Assembly: GCF_048128805.1 (NCBI RefSeq)
Contig: NC_136019.1
Span: 19,059,881-19,123,880 of the forward strand
Direction: 5' to 3'
Source of the DNA: Centroberyx gerrardi
Lineage: Eukaryota; Chordata; Actinopteri; Beryciformes; Berycidae
Length of the DNA stretch: 64,000 nucleotides
The notes below the pieces were generated by a model, which was given only the letters and a program-made list of their open reading frames with translations, was not told the origin of the DNA and searched no databases. The position numbers were made by a program, and so were the translations under genes. Of this stretch, positions 44,716 through 58,039 are shown piece by piece. Within the stretch, counting starts at the first letter, position 1. Each line of letters begins with the position of its first letter.

Positions 44716-47700
44716 ATGCGTCCAGTGAGCACCGATTCAGACGGTCCTGCTCCTCCTGAAAACCTCTCTTGCCCCTACCCCCCAGTGGGCCCCCTGCCTG
44801 CCTCAGAGATGTCCCTACTCCAGTCGCTGGGTCCAGTACAAAGCTGGCTTGGCCAGGAGCTGGAGAAGTGCGGGATCGACGCCATGATTTACACCCGCTA
44901 TGTCCTCAGCCTTCTCCTGCATGACAGTTATGACTACGACCTGCAGGACCAGGTTTGTTCCAACAACCATAAGGAAACATTTTCAGTCAAATCATGTGGC
45001 ACGGAAAAGGATTGCCCAGTTGATATTGTTTTTTTTTTGCATTGTCAAATCAGTGGGCATGTGACAACATTCAAGAAAAGGTTGGACAGGGAATATCACA
45101 TTGCCCTAGATAGTGGAACATGCCATTTTGTCAGGAGAAGTTCACAATGATCTAAGGACTTTATTTCACATTATTCCACTGGTAGCATTGGCTAATTCCT
45201 TCTTCCTTCATTTCTCCCATTCATTATCACATTTTTTACCATTTGTGTTCATATTATTATGTTACATTTAATTGAAATGTTATGAACATATAGTATATAA
45301 TATACATATTTTATGTAATGCAGTCATGATTTTGATTATCTAGCTTTGCCCATGCCTGCTTTTCTGTTCCGTAGTATATTTTTGGTGAATGACTGTTGTC
45401 TGTATTTAACAGGAAAATGACATCTTCTTGGGTTGGGAGAAGGGAACTGGGAAGAAATGGGGCAAGAGTAAGAAGAAAGGAGGGACAGACCTGAGTCTAG
45501 AGGAAATGAAGAAGCAAGCCGCTGTGCAATGCCTCCGTTCTGCATCTGATGAAGTAAGCATCATTCTGCCCCAGTGTTGCAACCAATTGATTCTCATTAA
45601 TGTCTCTGTATATGGTATGAGGATTGGTGTTACTCAGTGTTTTCTATTTCTGTGGTGTGTGGTCTCTTCCCAAAATTACTCATTAAATTGAACCACTTTT
45701 CTTCTTTGGAGGCATGCAAACTATGGCCATTACTCATTAATTAAAGCTGGAACTATTTGGCCTGCCCCATCTTGTATAAAACTTTTGAATGAAATGTATT
45801 CAGAATACAGAAAGCATGGGCGTGTAATTTGTTTAATTATCTGTGTCAGGAATTTGTTACTGTAAGTATGCCTTGTTGATTATGAAGGTGCAGTCATGCA
45901 CATATTAATTGCATAAATCACGGTGAATAGACATTGGATAAAGCCAAGCCCATGTGAGAGAGTAAAGCCTTCAACAAGGCAAGACCTTTATAGTCATTGT
46001 CTGGTCACCTCATTTGGCTGGGTTGCCACACCTTCAATTAGTTTTCACCGGAAAGGTTATATTAAGGTCGGCAGTAAAAAGTTGTTTCCTTGACATAAAC
46101 CAATACTGTTCTCACTTGTAATGTATGACCTTCAAAGAATGTCCTTTGCATGTAAGCATATGCAACAGTAGTAGATTGTATTCCATGCCTTTTTTGTGAA
46201 TAAAAAAGCAACAGAGTGAGTTGCTGACATTCTCCTCTGTGGCTGGCAGTAGTATGAGAGGCAGGCTGTAGTGGAGAATGAGACAACGTAGAGCTGGAGG
46301 TGGGAAGGGGGAAGGGTCTGCAAGGCAAGAGGAGGAGTGTTGAGCTCCTCTCTGGGGACTGGACTCTGCGGTCTATTTTTTAACCAGCACACGCTGCACG
46401 GGATTGCAGCAGTGAGCAGCAGAGTCGGTCGGCTGTCAGCTGACCGGCATTAGCACAATGATGCAAGAGGAAACACAGGGCAGGGGAGAAAACTTTGCTT
46501 TGCTTTTCACAGGGTGGCATGGTAAGGAATATTATTTTCTGGAAGAGTGAACAGGAAATGAGTGAGCTAAAAGATTCTGGCAGGGCTGGTACTTAGGATA
46601 AGCTATATAGTTGACGGCTATCCTCTTGAGGGTATTTGCTCTGACAGTGCCTTGGTCTGAGCAGGCGTTTGAACATGGTTGTCTTAGTTCTTTCCCAGCC
46701 TTGTTGTTTACATATAAACAGATGATGTTTTTTTCTTTTCATGTATCACATTGCTCAATTTAAGGAAGGCAGTAGGGCAGATAGGACATGTGGTAAATGT
46801 TCAATGCTTCAGAAGTGTTAAAATAACGTAGTGAGGCAATCACTTGTGCTTAGTCTTCTTTTTTTTTGAAGGCATTTCTGCCCCATAGCTAAATATAACA
46901 CAGTCATGGTAGAACATGCCTAAGCTCTCACAAGTCAGCTGGTATGACTTGTGTCAACCCCGTGCCTTTCATTCTTTCATTTTATATTGGGGTCAAAGTT
47001 GATGTTGGGAACACATACTTTGCTCATACTTTAGGCTACTATACTGTATATTTTGGCATCAGTCTGGGTTGATTTAGGCAAAAACAAAAGTTAGGAGTTG
47101 AACAGGAAATAATTTGTGTTAAATGCAACCGATGCCATCAATATAGGCCTAGTCCTAGGACAATACTCTTTTGATGCTGAAAAGATGTAACAAAGATTTT
47201 CTTTCCTACAGTGTTTTGTAGGAAACACCACCATGGCTAAATTTGTTGGCATCATGAAATGTACTCTGTGTACTCTAACTCTCTGTGTTGGTTCACAGTA
47301 TTTAAGGAAAGTAGATTTTGTAATTGGTTGCAAATGGTATATATGGGCCAACGGGACAATATGTCTCATAAATCTGTTCTTTTTCATCTGTGCAGAACTC
47401 TGGAATTGAGAGCCTGGTTGAGGAGCTTTGCTCCAAACTCAAGGACATCCAAAACAAACAGAAAGGTTTGGTTGATTCCCTTTATTACCATATTTAGGGC
47501 TAAACTTTTCAGTGCAAACTAGTAACAGAAAAAAAACTGAATAATAACTCTCCTAATATGTAATGATATTGTACTTTACAGAGGAAAAACAGATTCGGAA
47601 GAAATCTGATGGCTCTCAGTCTCCGGAGCGAGCTGAGTCCCCCTCTTCAAAGGACCAGGTGGAAATGTAAGCATCATGGTCATAATGTACCTATGAATTT

Positions 47701-50700
47701 CAATGATTGGGCTACAGGGCTCATTTGAACCATACTATTATTAACACATACATTTGTTCATTTGCACCATGCTATTATTATTAATGCATTTTAATCAAGT
47801 TTTTCTCTCATTGTGGCTTTAGGTATTATGAAGCCTTTCCTCCTTTGTCAGAGAAACCTGTTTGTCTCCAAGAGATCATGACGGTGTGGAACAAGGCGAA
47901 GGCCTGCGCATACTCCAGTTCATCGTCCTCTGCAGCCCCACAGACCAGCACAGACACCTCCTCCCCAAAAGATTGCAACAGTGAGGGTGAGGCTGCGAAG
48001 GAGAGAAACCTTGAGGCATGTGGTCCCACCACTACTGCAACCAACGAGAGAGGCCAGCAACGACGCAGCAAGAAGGAGAAAGAAAACCGATACCATGGTG
48101 GTGCAACAGCGGAGGACAGATCTGCCGTCCACTCAAAGAGACAGACAAGGCACAGATCCGAGGGCAAGTACCGGCCCCGATCCTGGTCTTCTGGCTCTAG
48201 CGAGGCGGGCTCAAGCTCAAGCGGGAACCAAGGTGACTCAAAATCGTCCAGCAGCAAGGCAGTTAGAATCAGGCACAAGTCCAGGGAGGCTGGAAAGAGT
48301 AAGAGAGGGCGCAACAGCGGGCAGGTGAAGCTGGCTCTAAAGGTTATCGACAAAGAGGAGCGAAGGAATACAGGAGGGAGCAGCAGCAGTGCCACTGGAG
48401 GCCCTGCCAAACCACAGCTTTACAAAAAGGGGAAGAGACCGCTGAAGGAGATTCGTAAAGATCCAGGCTGGGTGGAAGCAAAAGAGTCCGGAGTTGAGGC
48501 CAGAAACAAAAAGGAGTACATGGAGGAGCCACTTTGGTACACTGAGCCCATTACAGAGTATTTTGTACCTTTCAGCAGCAGACAAAGCAAGCTGGAAACA
48601 AAATATCGAAGCAAGGTGGACTCTCCTGATGGCTTTGCCTTGTCCACTGACATGGAGAGGTTACCTGAGAGAATACAGGGAATCTGCATTGCCAATGATA
48701 ACTACCAGAGGGCGTACCTAGCAGCAGGCTCATTTGTGGATGGACACTTTGTGGAAGGGCCTGGCGAAGCAGAAGATGAAGCTGCTGAACTCACTGGGAC
48801 CTCAAGCTGCCCTCAGCCAGAGGATAGTAGAGATTTAGATGACAAGCATCTGTCTGAATTCACTCACTTCTATGAAGTTGATATTTATCAATCCATATTG
48901 GATACTAGTGCCTCAGACTCGATACAAGAGAGTCGGATCTTGAGCATGATTCGACAGAAAAGCAAAGAGCAAAGAGACCTTGAGGCAGAATGTTGTTTAG
49001 TGTTAGATGGCTTTGAGCGGGAAGGGGAAAGTGCAATAAGGGCAGACTCGCAGGAAGCTTCGGGATCTGTTGGATTCTTAATGCAGGATCTTGAAAACAT
49101 GGCTCAAGTCTGGGGATGTTATTCACCCTCTAGTTCAGAAGATATAGATGGAGAAAGCTTTGTAGGAGACTCTCCCATTCGGCTCTCCCCCCTTCTTGAC
49201 AGTGTTTCGTTCACCCTGAGCAAGCTATCTGGAAATCTGGAGGAGACACATCTTCCTGAAGCCACCAGTGAACCACCTGGTTTGAACTCGTCCTGCTTCT
49301 CTCTTTTTGAGCTGCAGTATGATAGCCCCACTTTACCTTTTCCCCGCGACTCACTCACCGTTGGTCACGAAAACAACACAGATTCAAGTAGCTGTCTCGA
49401 TCCACATTCTAATAAACAGTCTCGTTTGCTAATATGGACCAAAAATAGTGCCTTTGACGAAACTGAACACTGTTCTAACCTTTCAACGCGAACTTGCAGT
49501 CCGTGGTCGCATTCGGAGGAGACACGTTCAGACAATGAGCAAGGAAATATTCAAACAGAGGATCCTGCTCAAATTGGCAATGAAGAGATTGATTGTATAA
49601 TCCCTCCTCTCTCTGGTACCTATCTAGAGGATGAAATCCTGGATTTTTTGCAGGAAGACACTGGCCGTCAGTGTGAGGAGGCCAATGTTAGCACGGCATC
49701 CAATCAGACCTTCACCAAGAAATCTAAATTGGAGTCCATTTGTGGCATAGCATTGGAAGAGGATGAGAGCAAACAGTACAACACTGGCATGTTTTCGGAC
49801 AACACAAACCAACAGAGTGATGATTACAGCTCAGGGATAATAAAGGACATTTGGACTGCAATTGGAGATGGCGATTCTGTCATGTCAAGGCAAGGAGCAG
49901 AAAAGTCAACTGAGGGGCTATTCTCAGACGAGTCAAGCAGTTACCGCTGCAGCTGTCTTGAGGTGCAGGCTAAAGGAGGTCCAATTCAGGGACCTCAGAA
50001 AAAGGCAGTGCAGCGGTCAGAGTATCACCTTTGGGAAGGCAAGAAAGAAGAGCAGGGCTTAGCCAAAAACAAGCTCTCCAAGATAGATGGTGCTGGGGAC
50101 TACATGACTCCGTCCAAGCCCTGGGACATGAACCCTGACAAGGAGAGTACATCATTCATCCTAGGAGGGGTGTATGGAGAGTTAAAGACGCTAAGCGGTG
50201 ATAAGAACTGGGCCGTTGTGCCGCCCAGTGAAACGCAAGGTAGCCTGCTACAGTGTGCCGCTGCAGCCGCATCTGCCTCCAGCTCAGACATGCTTACCAT
50301 CACCGGCACAGATGTGTTCATGAACACCGGCAGCTGCTTTGCCCCTGGGCATAGGCCCCTGTGGAGGCCTCTTGTTTCCTTTGGGCAGAGTGACCAGGCC
50401 ATTAGAGCAGGTGGAGACGGATTGAATAAGGGATTTTCTTTCATCTTCCATGAAGATTTACTTGGATCCTACGGAGGCTTGCACAGTGAGGAGCAAGGTT
50501 TAGAATACCCGTTTGCGTCCTTCAACCTGAACAATCCCTTCTCTCAAGTCCTCCATGTCGAGTGTTCTTTTGAGCCTGAGGACATGGCTTCATTCAGCCC
50601 AGGGTTCAAACCCAAATCTATACTCTGCTCTGACTCTGAGAATGAAGCCTTCCACCCACGAATATATGGCATCAACCGGACGCAGTATAGGGCCATCCGC

Positions 50701-52572
50701 ATTTCCCCCAGGACTCATTTCCGACCAATATCGGCCTCAGAGTTGTCTCCTGGTGGGGGAAGTGATTCAGAGGCCGAGTCCGAGAAAGAGGAGATGAGTT
50801 TTCCCGTCCTGGCGCCGGTGGACGTCTTTGATGATCCTCAGGCAGACCTCAAACCTCTGGAGGAGGATGCAGAATGTGAGGGCCCTTATTATGGGAAGTC
50901 AGAACTGGAATCTGGTAAATTCTTACCCAGATTAAAGAAGTCTGGCATGGAGAAGAGTGCCCAGACCTCTCTGGATTCACAGGAGGGCTCCAGTACCCTC
51001 CTGCCAATTGCTGAGCAAGAGATTTGCTTAGACTGCGAAAAGGCGGCAACCGCATCGACTGCAGACGGGCCGGTGGACGTCTCAGTCGACAAGATTCAAG
51101 AGGAGGAATCTTCAGGAGAAAAGGAGACCTGCTTATGTGCACCAGCAGGTCAGATCCCCAAGTATGGGATTGCTTATGACTTTGTTGGAGATGTGCCGGA
51201 GGTGAGAATTAATTAAAAATTGGCATTCTGATTGTGGTGTGTTCAGTGTGCAAGAGCATTGAGCAAAAATATAACCATGCAGTATTTCATGGTGTTTAGC
51301 ATCAGCTGTAAAATGGGTTCCGCCTCTCGCCTCTGAAAATGAAGTCTCTCAGTCTGTTTTCTGAAAGACACGCTAATCACTTCTCTTTTTTTGTCGTGTT
51401 TAGTTCCCTCTGTTGAACATAAGTGGACAGGGAGGAACTGGCAACCAGCAAGATGAGTGCTGGTGGCAGAACACACTCTGTTCCCCCCTTTTCCCTGGAT
51501 CTCAATGTACAGGTAAACATGCACATAAGCATATTTGAATATCTCTCCAAAAACACATTTTACGTCATATTCACCATTCACCATTTTATTCAGTGTACTT
51601 TTCTTAAACACATCAACTTGTAGCTTGTTAGTATGTTGCTCATCAAATCAGTCAGTATATGTTTCTGTCATTTAGCTTCTGTCATGAAATCAGTCAGTGC
51701 AATCTAGGAGGTGATCAGTCTTGGCAGATTTGTTCTAAGTGTTAAAGGGGCATTATGTAACACAGGACTTGTCGACCTCTGTCTGTGGCCAGTAGGAATT
51801 GCAACAACAGTTTTTTCCCAAAACAGAGTACGGGCTGGAAAGTGAGTTTTGAAAGCCAGAAATCTCAGCACTTGTCCGAGTAATTTTTGAGTCATTAGTA
51901 TTGATCAATAACCCTGTCAGCCCCCTGCAGATATAATATGGTAATTTTGTGTTGTGGGGCAGTAAAAAATATCACTTATTGCACTTTTAAGACAAATTGG
52001 CATGTAGATGTTTGTTCTGAGGCGTCACTTAAAACTAATAATCCACTACATTTTCATATAAATAGATGTCCATTTTGCTTCTCTCTATCACTGATTGATA
52101 GTACACTATACTGATTCAACCTACAGTATATCCAGTTCATAAAAGGTTTTACATTTGCTGTTTTAAACACCTGGTGTAGGGTAGATCTTTCCTGGGGAAA
52201 AATCCTCTGGTGCAGAGGAAGTGATGTGTTTTACTTTTCTGTTTTGAATAAATAGGAGAAGAACTGGGTTAGCATGAGCAGTAATAATGCAGTAAAAATG
52301 GAACTAAACAGTTATCACATTGTTTTATAGTCTCAGAACAGCCCATGCTTGTTTGTTTGGGGGTGTGGCAGATGCTGTTGTACTGGTGACACTTCTGCAA
52401 AGTGATCGCTTGGAAATGCAGTGCAAAACACCACAGTAATGACCGCTTATCACCAAAGATATCCGAATTATTTTAAAAAATGTAGTTGCGGATTATAACT
52501 TTGACTGTTTCCTTGTGCAACAATCTCACCATTTTGCTTTATGTTTCTGTCCAGGGAGCAGCAACATTTGAA
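44716..52572 (+). CDS. KIAA0232 orthologue, seven coding exons
   Basis: Coding exons are 44716-44952, 45413-45553, 47396-47465, 47582-47666, 47823-51201, 51404-51512 and 52556-52572. All introns are GT..AG with consistent phases, giving 1345 residues (human about 1395). The N-terminus (MRP..., then GPVQSWLGQELEKCGIDAMI) and the stretch through DNDIFLGWEKG-like, SKKKGGTDLSLEEMKKQAAV, VEELCSKLKD and YYEAFPPLSEKPVCLQEIMT match vertebrate KIAA0232. Exon 5 of the list (3379 nt) encodes a Ser/acidic-rich, mostly disordered middle with a basic, Ser-rich segment at about 190-330. The C-terminal part has QDECWWQNTLCSPLFPGSQC. The protein has no established biochemical role; it is large, mainly disordered and conserved at both ends. 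The last codons (GSSNI then stop) follow from phase 1 joining and are the least certain part. Confidence 0.92.
45554..47395 (+). other. kiaa0232 intron between second and third coding exons
   Basis: Ordinary intron sequence with no recognised transposon or alternative exon. The donor is GAA/GTAAGC and the acceptor CTGTGCAG. Confidence 0.6.
51743..51995. repeat. Probable MITE in kiaa0232 intron
   Basis: The ends TTAAAGGGGCATTATGTAAC and the complement of CACTTATTGCACTTTTAA are loosely inverted, in the style of fish 'GGGGCATTATGTAAC' elements. The match is short and family assignment is tentative. Confidence 0.4.
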
Positions 52573-55500
52573 TACTCCAGTTTTGCAGAGGACGCCTGTT
52601 GTCGAGAGGAAAGTGCCTCTCCCTTTGTGACTGGACCTCTACCAGCAAAGATTCAGGGGCATCTCAGAGCTGGAAAACCTACCGTAGGCTACTGTTCTGA
52701 GGAGACACCCCTCCACAACCCACCCCTAACCCTGCTGATTTTCATTTACTAACTTAAACCTTGTGTAATCAACAATCAGATCAACAAAAAGTGAGCGAAA
52801 ATAGGAAAACTCAAAAAATATGTTCTCCATGTCTTTGAGTGATGCCATGTGCGGACACGCATTTTAGGCGTTTTAGAATTTGTTTCAGTTGATTCTTCTG
52901 TACATTGGTCCTCATTCAAGACTCACAGTTAGGTATTAGGGACAATCTTTTGTTCTATCCTTGTCAGTTTTCTTCCCACCTTTTTTGCTTTTGAACTAGG
53001 ATACTGGTAGTTGGTGGTGTCTGAATGGTTGTGCATGTATGTTCGTCCAGCAAGTCTCACTCCTCTTTTTCTAGTTAAACCTGCAGCAATTTCTGTGACC
53101 TAACTGTGATGCAGTGGTTCATAATGTTGTATGAAACAACTGCTATTGCATCCTCTATTTTCCATCTTCTGTTCAGAAAGACAATATAAGGATGTTGAGG
53201 TTTTTGAGTTGTTGTGTAAGAATTTGAGTTAATTTGAATAGCTTGGATGCCTTTCTGAATGTGAAGTAGAGAATGTGTGCAGCTTTCTTCTAAAAATCCG
53301 TAAATTCCCCACGTGTGAAAAGTTATTATAAATGAGTCTGATTTTGAATGGTGATAGTCTTTCAAAAGCTAGTAGTAGACATAGTATGGTTTGTGAGGCA
53401 AAAATAATAAAAAAAAAAATATTCCAAAAAAAGAGGAAATCATAAGGAGTTTTGTTGGCAAAAAATACTAATAAAAATCTACTTAAATGCAATGCTGTAA
53501 AAGAATGAAAAGAAGAAAAAAAAAGTTTGCATTTTGGGGGTTAAGGCCCATCACAAAAAGACATGACTACAGCCATTTCTGCAGACACCTATGTGTTGCA
53601 ATTGAATGAAACATTTGTTTTTGTAATTTCTATGGTACAAACAATTGGTGCTATGAATATGTTCAAAAAAATCTTTTGAAGTTGCAGTTCCATAATATGG
53701 CTGTGATGAGTAGATGCTATAGCCTAGTTTTGTTTGTAGTCCAGACAGAGTCAGAATCCATTAATATCTTTTGCGAAATTGTGAAAAGAAGAAAAAAAAA
53801 AAAAGTTTGGCTGATCGCGGTTCTTGCTTAACGCGGCTTGGTTTTTGTTTTAAGGTAACTCTCTTAACTTTTTAGTTGTCAGGCCTGTAACACCAGAAGT
53901 ACTTACAGGTATTTAAACCTCACATTTCTACATATTCTTTCAATAGTTCAAGAGTCCCCAAGTGGAAGGATAAGGGCATCACTGATTTTAAAGTCAGTGA
54001 AGATGCAACTAAATATGTATAACAAATCGAATGGAGAAAAAAATGGTCAAACCAAAAACATGGCATATTTACACTAAGGTACAAATGCTTTTTTTTTTTT
54101 CTTTTGAGGTGTGTTTTTATTTTTTGGTTTACAATATAACTTGTTGAAATATCCAGTAATGTCTCACAGTGTGTGTGTGTGTGTATGTGTGTCTGTGTGT
54201 CTGCATTGAACTTGTAAAGACACTGGTTCAAAATGAGTGTGCTAGAACTTTATCTCAGAGAAATGTGAATGTATGCAAAAACGTACATTTACAAAAATGC
54301 AAATGCATTTGTGCCCCCTAAATTTGAAATGCACCTGAACAAATTTCTGTTATAAAACCCTCGAGGTGTGGTTGGACTGATCGTTTTTTGAGGCCTGTGC
54401 ATTGACAATTAAATTGAGTTAACACATCTGCAGATAAATGCATTGTGCATTTCTTCTTGCACGTCTTGTAATCCCTGCTGTTCGTCATTGTTTCTGCTTT
54501 CCCCATTTAACTTCAGTATTTTTTGAACAGGTTATGAGGGCAATAGCAGGGTAACGTTTTTGCCGCATGATGCCATGAAACTAAAGCACAGATAACAAAA
54601 AAAAAAAATCACCATCCCACCATTTGTAATGCATTCATTGGGCGGTAAAAACATGTCTGTTAGCAGTGTGAGCAGACTTGCTGTAATGCACTGTCGCAGG
54701 TCAAGGTGTCTCCATTGTGAACACGGCTTTTGAAATGGTTTCCTCATTTGAAAATGTGAAGATGGTAATGTCCTAAAGGTTTGATCGATCCAATGCCAGT
54801 TTACCTGATAAAGGACCTCAAATGTCTGCCCCCCCTCCACCCAACTAAGTGTTTAGCTTTGGTCAACTGTTGTGTAAAACTGAAACATGAATGAAAGGCA
54901 ACTCCGACTTCAGGGTTTCTTTATCTTTCTTTGACAGTCGTCAGACACTCAGGAATCCTTTAATACAAGCATACTGCATAAGCTACACTCAAATCTGTGA
55001 CAGTGCATTCAAGCATTAATGCAAAATCTTTATTTGATTGTAGAGCAGAAATTATTGACAGGAGTTATTATTTCCAAGCAAAACACAGAGTTTACTGTAA
55101 AGTAATTAATTTAGAGCTAGTTTTAGAGCAAACCAAGCCATTGTAGATTGCATAAGCAATGTGGAGGGGAATTCAAGAGCCCTCAGTTCTATGCAATACC
55201 TTGGCGCATGTAAACTTAAAACATTCAAGAGTATATGGAGAAAAGTCATTCAATTAATTTTGCATGTAAATTACTTTTGAGTGAGGGACAGCTGAGAGAA
55301 AAAAAAATAAACCATGGAATGTCTCTAAAAAGCAGCATGCAAACATCACACTCCATCTCTTTATGTTGGAAAAACCAAAATGTTTTGGTTTCAAAAAATA
55401 CAAGTGAGGTTAAATCAGTGATTGAAAGAATATTTTGTGACTGTGTGCGTGTGTGTATCTGTCAGTGAATGTGTGTAAGAAGCGGAGTCACAAAAAGCAC

Positions 55501-55910
55501 TTACATGGGAGTTGAAAGGAACGCATCACACCTTTCTCCATTTGATTCTTCCATTGTCAGGCTGTGTTTTGAAACATGTTCGACGAGAAAATGCATTCAG
55601 TTTGAGGGTATGCATTTGGAACAACACTGACAGGGTCTAACATCGTTGAGTTTTGATTGCACTGTGGTCTGAAGAACATATCCAACACTGAAAACTTGAG
55701 TTTTCCTCGTCTCTTCATTCCCTAGATGATGCCCCTTCATTTCCCCTCCTCCTCCCCCCCCCCCCCCCCCCCCCCATCTCTATGCTCCTAAACCCCATCT
55801 GTCCCAAGTGGTTGTGTTGTTCTAATTTCATGTACACCCTGAGTAAATTATTTTGTTTCATTGTGGAGTTTCTTAACATCTAATAAAGGAATAAACCAAA
55901 CATCAGCCTG
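52573..55910 (+). other. kiaa0232 3' UTR
   Basis: A 3.3-kb AT-rich, gene-less stretch follows the stop codon and ends at two overlapping polyadenylation signals (55882-55887 and 55890-55895). It includes a GT run near 54170-54200 and 22 consecutive C at 55754-55775. Short frames have no protein-like features. The length is inferred from the first strong signal pair; earlier sites could be used. Confidence 0.6.
55882..55895 (+). promoter_or_regulatory. Tandem polyadenylation signals, kiaa0232
   Basis: Two AATAAA hexamers (55882-55887, 55890-55895) are followed by a GTGTAATTGCC-type downstream region. They are the likely 3' end of the kiaa0232 transcript. Confidence 0.65.
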
Positions 55911-56110
55911 TGTAATTGCCTGTCTACAGCGCTTTACTGTAGTGTAGTTTGTATTGTAGTAAGTGTGTTTGTATATGCAGCCACATATTTTGACACTAGA
56001 GGGCAGGATGGTGCTGCAGTAGCGTCAACTAATGCCTTCTGACTGAGAAACCATGTACATAAAGAGGGTAGTAGAAGGAGCCAATACTTGTTTATTATAC
56101 AGTACCTACA

Positions 56111-56592
56111 TAGGGTCGACTGATATTTTTTTGTTGCAGCTGCTGATAGCAGATATTTTGTGCCAATATTTAATATCTTAATTTTTTTTTCCATTTTAAT
56201 GCCAAAAAAAGTAATCAGTGCCCCCCAGTAGTTTTTTATTTGTAATTGGCAAGGTGGAAAAGCCTCTGAAATAGTATTTAGACCATGTGTCACTACAACT
56301 TTACATTCAAACCCAGACTAATTATTTTTTCAAAGCATTACCACCTCTTTAAGGTGGGGTGACCCACCCCATTTAATGGTAGGAAACTGGGCCTCCATAA
56401 GGACTAATTTACAAAAAATAAAACAATTAAAATACAATTAATAAATAAAATGCAAAGTAAATCAAATTTAATTGCAATATTTATACTTTTTATGTAGCTG
56501 TAGTCAGGGAGGAACCTCCATATCAGCAATGGTTCCCATGACTGGCCGATATTTAAGGCCAATATTGGCCTGATATATCGGTCTAACCCTAG
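56111..56592 (-). mobile_element. TIR element with TAGGGT..GACYGATAT termini
   Basis: The left end TAGGGTCGACTGATAT matches the complement of the right end (CTAGGGTTAGACCGATATAT). The interior carries, in reverse orientation, the CCTCTGAAATAGTATTTAG body seen forward at 2180, 37818 and 57100. It is the most complete copy of the family in the window. No coding capacity. Confidence 0.75.
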
Positions 56593-56792
56593 AATATAAA
56601 TTCTTTATTATTCAAAACATACTGTTGTGCAAAATGTTATAGGCTCACTACCACATCCATCAAAAGGCTTTTGCGTGATTGACCTTGCCCTAGAATAGTG
56701 ATAGCCTACCATCACTTGTGCATTTGTTATGCTTTAAGTTTTTCTCTAGCGATAGCTAAATAGTAGGGCAAACTTTCTAGTAATGCCGATAC

Positions 56793-57260
56793 TAGGGTTA
56801 GAACGATATCTGTTTGTCTACATTGGAGCGATATTAGGCCTATATCAGATATGTCGTCCACCATAGATATGATGGAGGTTCCTCCCTGGCCACAGCAAAA
56901 CAAAAATATTCTGTAAAACCTGCAATGATATTTTATTTCCTTTTCATGTTTTGTTTTATTAATTTGTTCATTAATGTTTTGTGAATGAATCCTTCAGTTA
57001 GAGGCAGTAATATATCCCAGAGTTCCCTACTATTGAAGAGGTGAGGTGGGTCAGGAGCTGCCAAGCCACCTAAAATAATTAGTTTTATTATCTTATGTTG
57101 GGCTAAATGCTGTTTCAGAGGCTTTTCCAAGAATAACATTCTGTGGGAAACACTGAATGCATGTAATTTTCCGGCATGAATGTAATTTTCCGGCATGAAT
57201 ACAGTTAATTTAAAAAATATTAAAAGTTGACTCAAAATATCGGCAGCTTTAATCCAAAAA
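56793..57260 (+). mobile_element. TIR element family, second near-complete copy
   Basis: It starts TAGGGTTAGAACGATATCTG and contains the family body CTAAATGCTGTTTCAGAGGC. It also has a local 21-base tandem duplication (CATGAATGTAATTTTCCGG type) at about 57155-57200. It is opposite in orientation to 56111-56592, with which it shares GGTTCCTCCCTGGCCACAGC-type sequence. Confidence 0.65.
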
Positions 57261-57539
57261 TATTTCGTAGCCTATCAGCCTTCAAAAACAGTCTAAAACA
57301 GTCTATTTACAGTCTATGGCTGAACAATAGTCAATAAGTGGTTAAACAAATATCAAGACAGTGATTATTTGTTTTAAAAATTAGCTTAAAATAGGTAGCT
57401 GAAAGGAAATGTTCACTTTTCTTACCAAAATGTGTCCATGTGTTGAGATTTTAGGTAGGTACTTGTCTCTTGCTGCAGCTCAGGATGCAAGGTCGATTAT
57501 TAATGCCTTCAGGTCCAGACAGGTGAATCCATCGACACT

Positions 57540-57616
57540 GTGAACATTCTTGGCTCGATTACACCGCACTCTGGGTATAAGTTTGTTTTAAAATGGCGGC
57601 GGAAGCGTCGAGACAG
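57540..57616 (+). other. Candidate alternative first exon (MAAEASRQ)
   Basis: A short CpG-containing segment has ATGGCGGCGGAAGCGTCG at 57593 and a strong donor CAG/GTATGT at 57616/57617. Spliced directly to 63010, its ATG frame would stop at once, so if used with tbc1d14 it would be a 5' UTR exon or join an exon I did not find. It may belong to a divergent or alternative transcript. Confidence 0.45.
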
Positions 57617-58039
57617 GTATGTTGGTGTTAACGATACCAAATAAACTTACCAAGTGTTTTGATTCATATAATTCCTAACACTGAAGAAGTGTTTCGTCTG
57701 CCGTAGTGGTGTTGTTACAGCAAAAAAAATGTCTCTCGCCTTCTGTATTCAATTCGGCTACACTTGAGGAAGCGCTGGTAAATCAGTTGGCGTCAACGGA
57801 CAAGTGCACTTGGCGAGCAAGTCCGGTTCGAAGTGGCGTTTGTTTTAGCCGTCACGTCAGCGTTCTTACAGTGAATTAACGTGTTTATCACATGAAATGA
57901 CATTGTTCTGTTATTGTTTACGTGCACCAAGGTACGTTGAGAAGGCAGGGAGGTGATGGTGGTGCAGCAGTAGTCAGAGCATCATCATGGACCACTCCGG
58001 CCGGCTACCTGCCGCCCACCTGTAGCATCAACAGGCAGC

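Noticed and set aside
47826-48410. 194-residue minus-strand frame within kiaa0232
   Set aside because: It is antisense shadow of the large kiaa0232 coding exon, which has strong family matches on the + strand.
57593-57616. MAAEASRQ as the coding start of tbc1d14 joined directly to 63010
   Set aside because: The phase 0 join reads into a stop (TAA) within seven codons, so it cannot encode the TBC1D14 N-terminus by that junction.
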